This document shows positions 8,801-14,948 of a stretch of 64,000 bases of DNA, piece after piece. The translations under genes were made by a program, and so were the position numbers. This DNA comes from Variovorax saccharolyticus (lineage in GTDB: Bacteria; Pseudomonadota; Gammaproteobacteria; Burkholderiales; Burkholderiaceae_C). The DNA is taken from contig NZ_JASZYT010000001.1 of the NCBI RefSeq assembly GCF_030316765.1, forward strand, positions 682,001 through 746,000, written 5' to 3'. Position 1 is the first letter of the stretch. Each line of letters begins with the position of its first letter. The notes under the pieces are model-generated. The model was given only the letters and a program-made list of their open reading frames with translations. It made no database searches and was not told the DNA's origin.

Positions 8801-9088
8801 GTGCTGCTGCCGGACGTCTACCGCCTGATGGGCGAGATTCATCTGCAGGCCGGTGCGCTGGCGCAGGCCGAGGCCGCCTTCGATCTGGCGCTGGAGACGG
8901 CGCGTGCGCAGCGGGCGCTGTCGCTCGAATTGCGCGCGGCGATGTCCTGCCATGCCCTGCTCGCGAAGACAGGCCGTGGCGCCGAGGGCGTGGCCCTGGT
9001 GCGGCACTGCCTGGAACGCTTCACCGACAGTTTCGACCAGCCCGAGTTGCGCGCCGCCAGCGCGCTGCTCGAAGGTGCCGGCCACTGA
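5873..9088 (+). CDS. Zinc-ribbon class III adenylate/guanylate cyclase fused to AAA ATPase and TPR domain
   Basis: A 1071-residue multidomain signalling protein. Residues 3-20 are a zinc ribbon (Cys3, Cys6, Cys17, Cys20). The cyclase domain spans about 36-200, with metal-binding Asp44 in TCDVVGSTA and Asp88 in FLGDGVQIYFG, and the Asn/Arg transition-state motif in GDAPNIASR. An AAA/STAND-like ATPase follows: Walker A RGEPGIGKSRL and Walker B TILVAEDLHWADP. The C-terminal ~450 residues are helical TPR-like repeats. It probably makes a cyclic nucleotide in the cytoplasm in response to a signal sensed by the ATPase/TPR part. TTG 5873 is taken as start because GGGGAG precedes it and the zinc ribbon begins at once. 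DUF3237 follows after 1 base. Confidence 0.88.
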   Translation: MICPSCAFANSESARFCGGCGVLLDFAAQRAGGERRQITVLTCDVVGSTALSQTLDPEDLHEMLADFQRVCQETAERYDGYISQFLGDGVQIYFGFPRAHEDDARRAVSCGLEILQGTEQLNQAAARPSGARLRIRVGADTGRVVVSPVGTGARRENIAMGDAPNIASRVQALAEPDSLWVTEATWRIAQEHFQGEPRGEFELKGVASAVRLWRVNRAGGVVPGLERVDLLTLYVGRGQEHALLAAHWTAARSGAARFVTLRGEPGIGKSRLVAEFRGEAATSDTMVLAARCTQYAKNSAFLPVTELLERVLALDGATEAAERLDRMDQQLMLLGIGAADAAPLLAALLSIPLDDRYPPLELSPTRRRVRTIETLVAVIEAIAQRSPTILVAEDLHWADPSTLEVLDLLVARGRRLRLLGLFTARPEFEPNWSNGEATPLLDVSRLEHAEVEAVVRHVAHGKPVPGDVIREIIQRCDGVPLFIEEVARAVIEAGVLQENEYSWTLTGALPLDLIPASVDASLMARIDRLGEARGTAQLAATIGREFTYAQLRAVSERTETEINDDLEHILAAGLAWQVTETSPTTFVFKHALVQMAAYESLLRSTRQRFHERIARVLLSDFGGEVALRPEIVARHLSGAGHHAEASDHWFAAGQSALARMAVPEAHGHLSRALDGLAKLPTSDEVLTKEMELQIAIAPTLMTLYGWGSPTVAEACERARSLSHRLERPDRLYEPIWGLWTNLFVGGQLDRALETANEALSMALASGVPMLEVTGRHAVSYTRYYRAEWAECIEHAHAGIALYALDQERALTNTFQISSTVNLVAGLASSLWMTGHQDQGLAELDRMIAMARDLDHPSALSNALGVACYMLTFHHDPPRMLAHAAEVKSFARAEGWELWYAVGVMSSGWARLRLGDRVDGLRELFEGVALFRATRSDLMGPTVAVIHAEGLRAAGRDDEALEMLAATAETARRGHVGVLLPDVYRLMGEIHLQAGALAQAEAAFDLALETARAQRALSLELRAAMSCHALLAKTGRGAEGVALVRHCLERFTDSFDQPELRAASALLEGAGH

Positions 9089-9089
9089 C

Positions 9090-9983
9090 ATGATCGCTGC
9101 GCCTGCGCCGGTGGCCTTCGACGCCTTGCCTGCGGAGGTGGAAGCCGGCACGCCGCTCGATGTCTGGTGGCAGGTGGCACCCGCTCACCCGAGCCACCGG
9201 CTGGAGGTCGAGCGGCGCGTGAACGGCGTCCGCAAGCCCTCGGTGCAGGCCTGGCCGGACGGGCTGCAGTCCGACCCCGGGTCGCAGCGCTTCCGGGCGC
9301 TGCTGCCGCCCTGCGAAGCCGGCGACGTGGTGGCGTACGAACCCGTGCTCTCGCGCGCGGGATTGGTGGTCGCCGAACTCCCGGGACGCCAGGTGCGCGC
9401 CGTGGCGCCGCGCGTCGCCGCGGGGGATGTCGCGCCGCAGTCCGCGCTGGTGACCGGCGTGGTGCCGCGCTATGACTGGGGCACGGACTTCCTGGGCGCC
9501 TTCACGGTCCAGCTCGCCAAGCCGCCCGAATCCTTCGGTCCGGCGCCGGACGGGCTGCACATCACCTTCTACATCGCTTCGGGCGAGATCCACGGCCCGC
9601 GGATCAACGCGCGAATCCGCGGCGAGGGCGGCGACTGGATGCTGGTGCGCCGCGATGGCGTCGGCGTCGCAGACGTGCGCATCACCTACGAAACCGACGA
9701 CGGCGCGCTGCTGCTGTCGCGCTACTACGGGATCTTCGACCTCGGCCCCGACGGCTACGAGCGCGCCCTGCGCAACGACTACGACCCGCTGCCCCCGCTG
9801 GTGCTGGCGCCGCAGTTCGTCACCTCGCACCCCAAGTGGCTGTGGCTGAACCGCCTGCAGTGCATCGCGGTCGGCCGGGTCACGATGGCCGACCTGCTGG
9901 TGCGCTTCGATCTCTATGCAGTCCGGGTCGGGCAGCCGCTGCCGTCTTCGGGGCTGCCGCGGGCACCCGACGGTGCCTCCTGA
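9090..9983 (+). CDS. Two-domain DUF3237 protein
   Basis: A 297-residue protein. The C-terminal half (from about residue 125) matches the DUF3237/UPF0311 beta-barrel: FTVQLAKPPESFGPAPDG, EIHGPRINARIRGEGGDWML and the ...LRNDYDPLPP...RLQCIAVGR end. Typical members are about 150 residues. Here ~120 extra N-terminal residues, predicted beta-rich (DVWWQVAPAHPSHRLEVERR), form an added domain I cannot name. ATG 9090 starts 1 base after the cyclase stop, so the two are translationally linked. No catalytic function is established for the family. Its place directly before the encapsulin suggests a cargo, ligand-binding or accessory role, which is inference. Confidence 0.75.
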   Translation: MIAAPAPVAFDALPAEVEAGTPLDVWWQVAPAHPSHRLEVERRVNGVRKPSVQAWPDGLQSDPGSQRFRALLPPCEAGDVVAYEPVLSRAGLVVAELPGRQVRAVAPRVAAGDVAPQSALVTGVVPRYDWGTDFLGAFTVQLAKPPESFGPAPDGLHITFYIASGEIHGPRINARIRGEGGDWMLVRRDGVGVADVRITYETDDGALLLSRYYGIFDLGPDGYERALRNDYDPLPPLVLAPQFVTSHPKWLWLNRLQCIAVGRVTMADLLVRFDLYAVRVGQPLPSSGLPRAPDGAS

Positions 9984-10022
9984 CTTCAATCCGGTAAACG
10001 AGAGCAACAACAAGGAGTTGAG

Positions 10023-10949
10023 ATGGCGGACAACAATCAGCAGGTTCCATGGACCGACGAGCAGTGGGCTCGAGTCCGCAAGACGATCCAGGAGGAGGCG
10101 GCGAGGGCCCGCATCGGCGCGCGCTTCCTGCCCCTGGTCGGGCCCTTGCCGGCCAGTACCGACTACGTGACGGCCGACGTCATCAGCTACGGCGACGGCA
10201 CCGGGGCGCCCAAGCTGCAGATCGAGGACAAGACCACGGTCCAGCTGCCGACACTGCAGGTGCGCGTGTTCCTGCGCGGCGCGCAGATGGCGGACCCGGA
10301 GCTGGACAGCGCCCTGCAGCTGTTCCGGCGCGCGGCGAACATCCTGGCTCGGCTCGAGGACAACATCGTGTTCGGCGGACTCGCCGGGCCGGGCGTCCTG
10401 CCTCCGCGGGCGTCGAAGGTGGCGCAGGTGCTGGGCGGCCAGTTGACCAACGGCCTGCTGCAGGCGAATCCGCCGGAAGAGGCCTACCTCGTCGATGCCA
10501 AGACCACCGGGAACCGGCTGGTGGGTGCCGTGTCGGACTGCATCGGCCAGCTCGAGGCGGACGGGCACTTCGGGCCGTTCGCGGTGGTCTTCGGCCATCA
10601 GTTCTTCACCGAAGTGCAGACGCCCGATCAGTCGTCGCTGGTGCTGCCGCAGGATCGGATCATTCCGTTTCTCGGCGGCGGACCGCTGCTGCGCACCTCG
10701 ACCCTGCCCGCGGAGACCGGCGTGGTCGTGGCCTTGGGCGCCGAGCCGGTCGAACTGGTCGTCGCGACCGATGTCTCGCTCAACTTCCTGCAGGTCACCG
10801 ACGAGCCGCAGTTCGTCTTCCGCGTCTACGAGAAGATCCTGCTGCGCATCAAGGAGGCCAAGGCCGTCAAGGTGATCCGGGTCAAGGGGAGCACCCCCTA
10901 CGACCCGGGCAAGGTCGTACTGCCGGAAGAAATCAAGAAGCCATCCTGA
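10023..10949 (+). CDS. Encapsulin nanocompartment shell protein (Linocin_M18-like, HK97 fold)
   Basis: A 308-residue protein that follows the classical (family 1) encapsulin layout. It has an N-terminal helix (WTDEQWARVRKTIQEEAARA), the R-F-x-x-x-x-GP turn (ARFLPLVGPLP), the core strand LPTLQVRVFLRG, the helix ending ARLEDNIVFGGLAG (compare AEFEDEVIFRG in the Thermotoga shell protein), and the C-terminal strand run DVSLNFLQV...FVFRVYEKILLRI. It should self-assemble into an icosahedral cytoplasmic shell. A strong AAGGAG (10012-10017) precedes ATG 10023, fitting high expression of a coat protein. The FAD/prenyl synthase fusion follows after 1 base and is the likely cargo. There are no phage terminase, portal or protease genes nearby. 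A ~25-residue C-terminal extension is unusual. Automatic pipelines may label it a bacteriocin. Confidence 0.88.
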   Translation: MADNNQQVPWTDEQWARVRKTIQEEAARARIGARFLPLVGPLPASTDYVTADVISYGDGTGAPKLQIEDKTTVQLPTLQVRVFLRGAQMADPELDSALQLFRRAANILARLEDNIVFGGLAGPGVLPPRASKVAQVLGGQLTNGLLQANPPEEAYLVDAKTTGNRLVGAVSDCIGQLEADGHFGPFAVVFGHQFFTEVQTPDQSSLVLPQDRIIPFLGGGPLLRTSTLPAETGVVVALGAEPVELVVATDVSLNFLQVTDEPQFVFRVYEKILLRIKEAKAVKVIRVKGSTPYDPGKVVLPEEIKKPS

Positions 10950-10950
10950 G

Positions 10951-13914
10951 ATGAAGCCTGAAAAGGTCGTCATCCTCGGCGGTGGCGTGGCCGGCATGAG
11001 CGCGGCCCACGAGTTGATCGAGCGCGGCTTCGAGGTGGTCGTGCTCGAGCGCCGCGACATCGCCGGCGGCAAGGCGCGCAGCATCCCGGTGAGCGACAAC
11101 GACGACGGCGGCGCCGGCCACGAGCTGGCCGACCGCGGCGTGGCCGACATCGAGCACCGCCTGCCGGGCGAGCACGGCTTTCGTTTCTTCCCGGGCTTCT
11201 ACAAGCACGTGGTCGACACCATGCGGCGCATTCCGTCCTTCGACGGCCGCCCGGTGGCCGACCATCTGGTGGCGACCACGCGCGTCGGCTTCACGCAGTA
11301 CGACCAGCCGACCTTCGTGGTGCCAGCGAACTTTCCGCAGACGCCCGGCGATGCCGGCACGGTGCTGCGCGACATCCTGCTGGCCTTCGGCCCGATCACC
11401 GGGCTCACGCCCGACGACCTGGCCTTCTTCGGTTCGCGGATCTGGCAGATCATGACCTCGTGCGAGCAGCGCCGGCTCGACGAATACGAGAGCATCAACT
11501 GGTGGGATTTCATTGGCGCCGAGGAACGCTCGACGGCCTACAAGAAGTTCCTCGGCGACGGCATCACGCGCTCGCTGGTGGCGGCCAAGGCGAGGCGCGC
11601 CAGCGCGCGGACCATCGGCGACATCTTCACGCAATTGATGCTGACGATCGTCAACCCGACCGGCGGATCGACCGACCGGGTGCTCGACGGCCCGACCAAC
11701 CTGATCTGGATCGACCCCTGGCTGAGCTACCTGCAGTCGCGCGGCGTGCAGTACCACTTCAACACCGAGGTCCAGCAGATTCTGTGCGCGGGCGACCAGG
11801 TGAGCGGCATCGTGGTGTCGGAGAACGGCGTGCGAACCGTGGTGCGGGGCGATCACTACATCGCCGCCGTGCCGCTCGAGCGCATGGCCGTGCTGGTCAA
11901 CGACGACCTGCTGGCGGCCGACGCTTCGCTCGCCAATCTGCGCACGCTGGCGCCGAACGTCGAATGGATGAACGGCGTGCAGTACTACCTGTACCGCGAC
12001 ATTCCCGAGGTGCATGGCCACGTGATTCACATCGATTCCGAGTGGGCGCTGACCAGCATCTCCCAGTTCCCGTTCTGGCGCAGCGTGGTGCCGACGATGC
12101 TTGCCTGCGGCCACGTCAAGGACATCATTTCGGTCGATGTCTCCGACTGGACCGCGCCGGGTCCCGACGGCCGGCCCGCCATGCAGTGCTCGCGCGATGA
12201 AGTGGCGCGCGAGACCTGGCGGCAGCTCAAGCGCTCGCTCAACACCGAGCAGGAGATCCTGCGCGATGAGGACCTGCACTCGTGGTTCCTGGACTCCGAC
12301 ACCCAGCCCGACCCCACGCGCCCCGGCTTCCTCGCCAATGCCGAGCCGCTGCTCGTGAACCTGGTCGATACCTGGGCCCTGCGGCCCGAAGCGGCCACCG
12401 GCCTGTCGAACCTGTTCCTCGCCTCGGACTACGTGCGCACGCACACCGACCTGGCCACGATGGAAGGGGCCAACGAGGCGGCGCGGCGGGCGGTCAATTC
12501 GCTGCTGGATGCGGTGGCTTTCGCGGGGCCGCGCTGCGAGGTCTGGCCGCTCCAGGAAGTGGAAGTGCTGACGCCCTGGCGGCTGCACGACGCCGCCCGC
12601 CACCGCGCCGGATTGCCCTGGGACGCATCGCTGTCGCAGGTGGCCCTGCAGGCGCTGCGCGCCGCATCGCCGCTGCTCGACCAGGTGGCGCCGCTGATGG
12701 CCGCCGTGACGCCTTACGCCACCCCCGTGGCGGATGCGCTGGATGCCGCCGACCAGGCACTGCAGCGTTCCGGCGCCGGCCTGGGCGACGACCCGGCAGT
12801 CCGCAAGGGCTCCGTCTACGTGCCGGCACCGCTCGAGAACGTGCTGAGGGTGACCGATCGCGTGCCCGGCAGCGGCGACATCACGGGGCCGGGCGGCTTC
12901 GTCGAGCGCCTGGCCTGGTACCGCGGCCTGATCACCGAGACCCTGGAGTCCGGCGTGCCCGCCTGGGAGCCGCAGTCCCACCTGTACGCGCTGGTGAAGG
13001 ATTTCATGTCGCGCTCGGGCAAGGGCCTGCGGCCGGCGCTGTGCATCGCAACGACACGCGCGCTGGGCGGGCGCGCCGAGCACGCGCTGCCGGCGGCCGC
13101 CGGCATCGAGATGCTGCACAACGCCTTTCTGGTCCATGACGACATCGAGGACGGCAGCGAGTCGCGGCGGGGCGTGCCGACCATGCACCGTCGTGCCGGC
13201 ATCCCGCTGGCGGTCAACACGGGCGATGCGATGAACGCGCTGGCGATGCGCCTGATGCGGCGCAGCGGCGAGTTCGTGGGTCCGGCCGGCACCTTGCGCA
13301 TCCTCGACGAGATCGACCACATGCTGATGGAGACGCTCGAGGGCCAGGCCATGGAACTGGGCTGGGTGCGCGACAACGACCTCTCCGTCGGCACCGACGA
13401 CTACCTGCGGCTGGCGCTCAAGAAGACCGCCTGGTACAGCTTCATCCACCCGCTGCGCATCGGTGCGCTGGTCGCGAACCCCGAGGATCCGAAGCTGGAC
13501 CGCTTCGACCGCTTTGGCTATCTGCTGGGCCTGGCCTTCCAGATCACGGACGACGTGCTCAACCTGAGCGGCGACGAATCGCGCTACGGCAAGGAGATCG
13601 ATGGCGACCTGTGGGAAGGCAAGCGCACGCTGGTGTTGACGCATGCGCTGTCGCACGCGGGCCGCAGCGACCGTGACTGGATGAGCCATTTCCTGTCGCG
13701 ACCGCGCGAGCGGCGCCTGCCGCGCGAAGTGCTGCGGCTGCACGACATCGTGGTCGGAACCGGGAGCATCGAATGGGCCAGGCAATCGGCCGTCGCGCTG
13801 GCCGAGGCGGCGGCGCAGGAGTTCGATGCATCGGCCTTCGCCGGTGCGGCGCCCGGGCCGGACCTGGACTGGCTGCGCGCCAGCGTGGACTACCTGGTGC
13901 AGCGCGATTCGTAG
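10951..13914 (+). CDS. FAD amine-oxidase/desaturase-like domain fused to trans-polyprenyl diphosphate synthase
   Basis: A 987-residue bifunctional protein. Residues 1 to ~545 are an FAD-dependent amine oxidase/phytoene-desaturase-like domain: Rossmann motif ILGGGVAGMSAAHEL at 8-22, then LERRDIAGG, GEHGFRFFPGFYKHV near 71-85 and C-terminal FAD loop SNLFLASDYVRT...MEGANEAARRA. An Ala/Pro-rich linker covers about 546-680. Residues ~680-985 are a trans-isoprenyl diphosphate synthase: GKGLRPA, first Asp-rich motif DDIED at 730-734, second motif DDVLN at 867-871 and GKEIDGDLWEGKRTL. It would condense isopentenyl units and oxidise an isoprenoid; substrates are unknown. ATG 10951 is 1 base after the encapsulin stop. 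No canonical encapsulin targeting peptide is seen at either end. Confidence 0.88.
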   Translation: MKPEKVVILGGGVAGMSAAHELIERGFEVVVLERRDIAGGKARSIPVSDNDDGGAGHELADRGVADIEHRLPGEHGFRFFPGFYKHVVDTMRRIPSFDGRPVADHLVATTRVGFTQYDQPTFVVPANFPQTPGDAGTVLRDILLAFGPITGLTPDDLAFFGSRIWQIMTSCEQRRLDEYESINWWDFIGAEERSTAYKKFLGDGITRSLVAAKARRASARTIGDIFTQLMLTIVNPTGGSTDRVLDGPTNLIWIDPWLSYLQSRGVQYHFNTEVQQILCAGDQVSGIVVSENGVRTVVRGDHYIAAVPLERMAVLVNDDLLAADASLANLRTLAPNVEWMNGVQYYLYRDIPEVHGHVIHIDSEWALTSISQFPFWRSVVPTMLACGHVKDIISVDVSDWTAPGPDGRPAMQCSRDEVARETWRQLKRSLNTEQEILRDEDLHSWFLDSDTQPDPTRPGFLANAEPLLVNLVDTWALRPEAATGLSNLFLASDYVRTHTDLATMEGANEAARRAVNSLLDAVAFAGPRCEVWPLQEVEVLTPWRLHDAARHRAGLPWDASLSQVALQALRAASPLLDQVAPLMAAVTPYATPVADALDAADQALQRSGAGLGDDPAVRKGSVYVPAPLENVLRVTDRVPGSGDITGPGGFVERLAWYRGLITETLESGVPAWEPQSHLYALVKDFMSRSGKGLRPALCIATTRALGGRAEHALPAAAGIEMLHNAFLVHDDIEDGSESRRGVPTMHRRAGIPLAVNTGDAMNALAMRLMRRSGEFVGPAGTLRILDEIDHMLMETLEGQAMELGWVRDNDLSVGTDDYLRLALKKTAWYSFIHPLRIGALVANPEDPKLDRFDRFGYLLGLAFQITDDVLNLSGDESRYGKEIDGDLWEGKRTLVLTHALSHAGRSDRDWMSHFLSRPRERRLPREVLRLHDIVVGTGSIEWARQSAVALAEAAAQEFDASAFAGAAPGPDLDWLRASVDYLVQRDS

Positions 13915-13938
13915 CGCAGTGCGGAGTCGCTCGCGCTC

Positions 13939-14223
13939 TCAGGCGGCCTCTGCGAGCGCTTTGACGGCGACGAAGTCGGCCGGCGCGAGCATCACCGGGA
14001 TCTGCGGAGTGGCCGCGTAGCGGTCCAGCGCCTTGGCCTCGATGAGGCCGAAATTCTGCTGGCAGGCGGCGATCAGGCTGGCTTCGGCCTGCACGGCGCC
14101 GAAGTGCCGGCGCAGCGCGCTGCCCGAGATGCGGGCCATGATGCGAGGTCCATCGAAACCGTCGGGGTAGATCGCAAACCTGACGCTGTCCGTGTCTGGA
14201 CAATGGATCGCTTCGCAGTTCAT
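13939..14223 (-). CDS. DUF1488 family protein
   Basis: A 94-residue protein matching DUF1488 by pattern: V-R-F-x-I start, G-x-R-I-x-A-R-I-S core, RRHFGA, then the C-terminal N-F-x-x-I-E-x-K-A-L-D-R-Y helix. ATG 14223 has AAAGGAG 6 bases upstream. The gene faces the end of the encapsulin operon, 24 bases away, with no obvious terminator between. Function is unknown for the family. It probably marks the right edge of the accessory unit rather than a part of it. Confidence 0.75.
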   Translation of the reverse strand: MNCEAIHCPDTDSVRFAIYPDGFDGPRIMARISGSALRRHFGAVQAEASLIAACQQNFGLIEAKALDRYAATPQIPVMLAPADFVAVKALAEAA

Positions 14224-14340
14224 CTCGTGCTCCTTTTTTTGTTCGCAACGTATTTGACGCGCGCGAAACGAAAGGAGGGCGCGGAGAACTTCGCCTTGCG
14301 AGGACAGCGCACGCCTACAGCGTGCAAGGCTCCGGCCGGG

Positions 14341-14880
14341 TCAGCGCAGGGTGCCGTTGAGGTAGGGCTCGGGATCGACCGCCACGCCCTGCTTGCGGAT
14401 CTCGAAATGCAGCTTCACGCGGTCGGCGTCGCTGCTGCCGATCTCGGCGATCTTCTGGCCCTGGCGCACCACGTCTTTTTCCTTGACCAGGATGGTCTTG
14501 GCATGGGCATAGGCGGTGAGATAGGTGTCGTTGTGCTGGATGATGACCATGTTGCCGTAGCCGCGCAGTTCACCACCCACGTAGACCACGCGGCCGTCGG
14601 CTGCCGCCAGCACCGGGTCGCCCAGGTTGCCTGCGATGTCGACGCCCTTGTTGCGCGTGCCGTCGAAGCCCGAGATCGTGCGGCCCGGGGCCGGGCGGAT
14701 GAAGATCGCCTGCGGCTTCGGCGGCGTGACGGCCGGCGGGGCGGGCTGGGCTGCCGGCGGCAAGGGGTAGAAGGGCGGACTCGAGCTCTTCGGCGGTGTC
14801 GAGCAGGCCACCAGGGCGGCTATCGCGATGGCCGTGCCTGCGAAGGCAGCGGCGCGAGAGAGGGAGTTCTGGATGTGCAT
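14341..14880 (-). CDS. NlpD-like lipoprotein with degenerate LytM (M23) domain
   Basis: A 179-residue outer-membrane lipoprotein candidate: signal peptide with lipobox LVAC near residues 23-26, a Pro-rich linker, then an M23/LytM domain (about 65-179). The domain matches E. coli NlpD almost motif by motif: RNKGVDIAG, ADGRVVYVG, LRGYGNMVIIQH, AYAH and KLHFEIR. The first zinc ligand, a His in active M23 enzymes, is Asn here (NKGVD), as in NlpD. It is therefore probably an activator of a cell-wall amidase in division rather than a hydrolase. It lacks an evident LysM domain. ATG 14880 gives the signal peptide; the longer frame is antisense read-through of the ABC gene. Confidence 0.85.
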   Translation of the reverse strand: MHIQNSLSRAAAFAGTAIAIAALVACSTPPKSSSPPFYPLPPAAQPAPPAVTPPKPQAIFIRPAPGRTISGFDGTRNKGVDIAGNLGDPVLAAADGRVVYVGGELRGYGNMVIIQHNDTYLTAYAHAKTILVKEKDVVRQGQKIAEIGSSDADRVKLHFEIRKQGVAVDPEPYLNGTLR

Positions 14881-14948
14881 GGCTTTTTTGGAACGTGGTC
14901 GCGGCGAAGGGTTCCCCGGCGCGTGACCGGCCCCTGGTTTTAGCATGC

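Noticed and set aside
10023..10949. Prophage major capsid protein or bacteriocin
   Set aside because: The fold is shared with HK97 capsids, but no portal, terminase, protease or tail gene is near. The bacteriocin label is a historical name for this family.
10933..13785. Antisense open frame of 950 codons opposite the FAD/prenyl synthase gene
   Set aside because: Low-complexity His/Arg/Val/Gln-rich translation without motifs; the plus strand has all expected catalytic motifs in order.
10951..13914. Canonical family 1 encapsulin targeting peptide at the protein ends
   Set aside because: The C-termini of the fusion protein, DUF3237 protein, cyclase and PaaK-like protein show no G-S-L-x-I-G-S-L type motif.
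3587..14340. Genomic island integrated at tRNA-Pro carrying the encapsulin unit
   Set aside because: A tRNA end is a common attachment site, but I see no integrase and no repeat of the tRNA 3' end near 13.9-14.3 kb, and base composition of the unit is like its flanks apart from 5555-5621.
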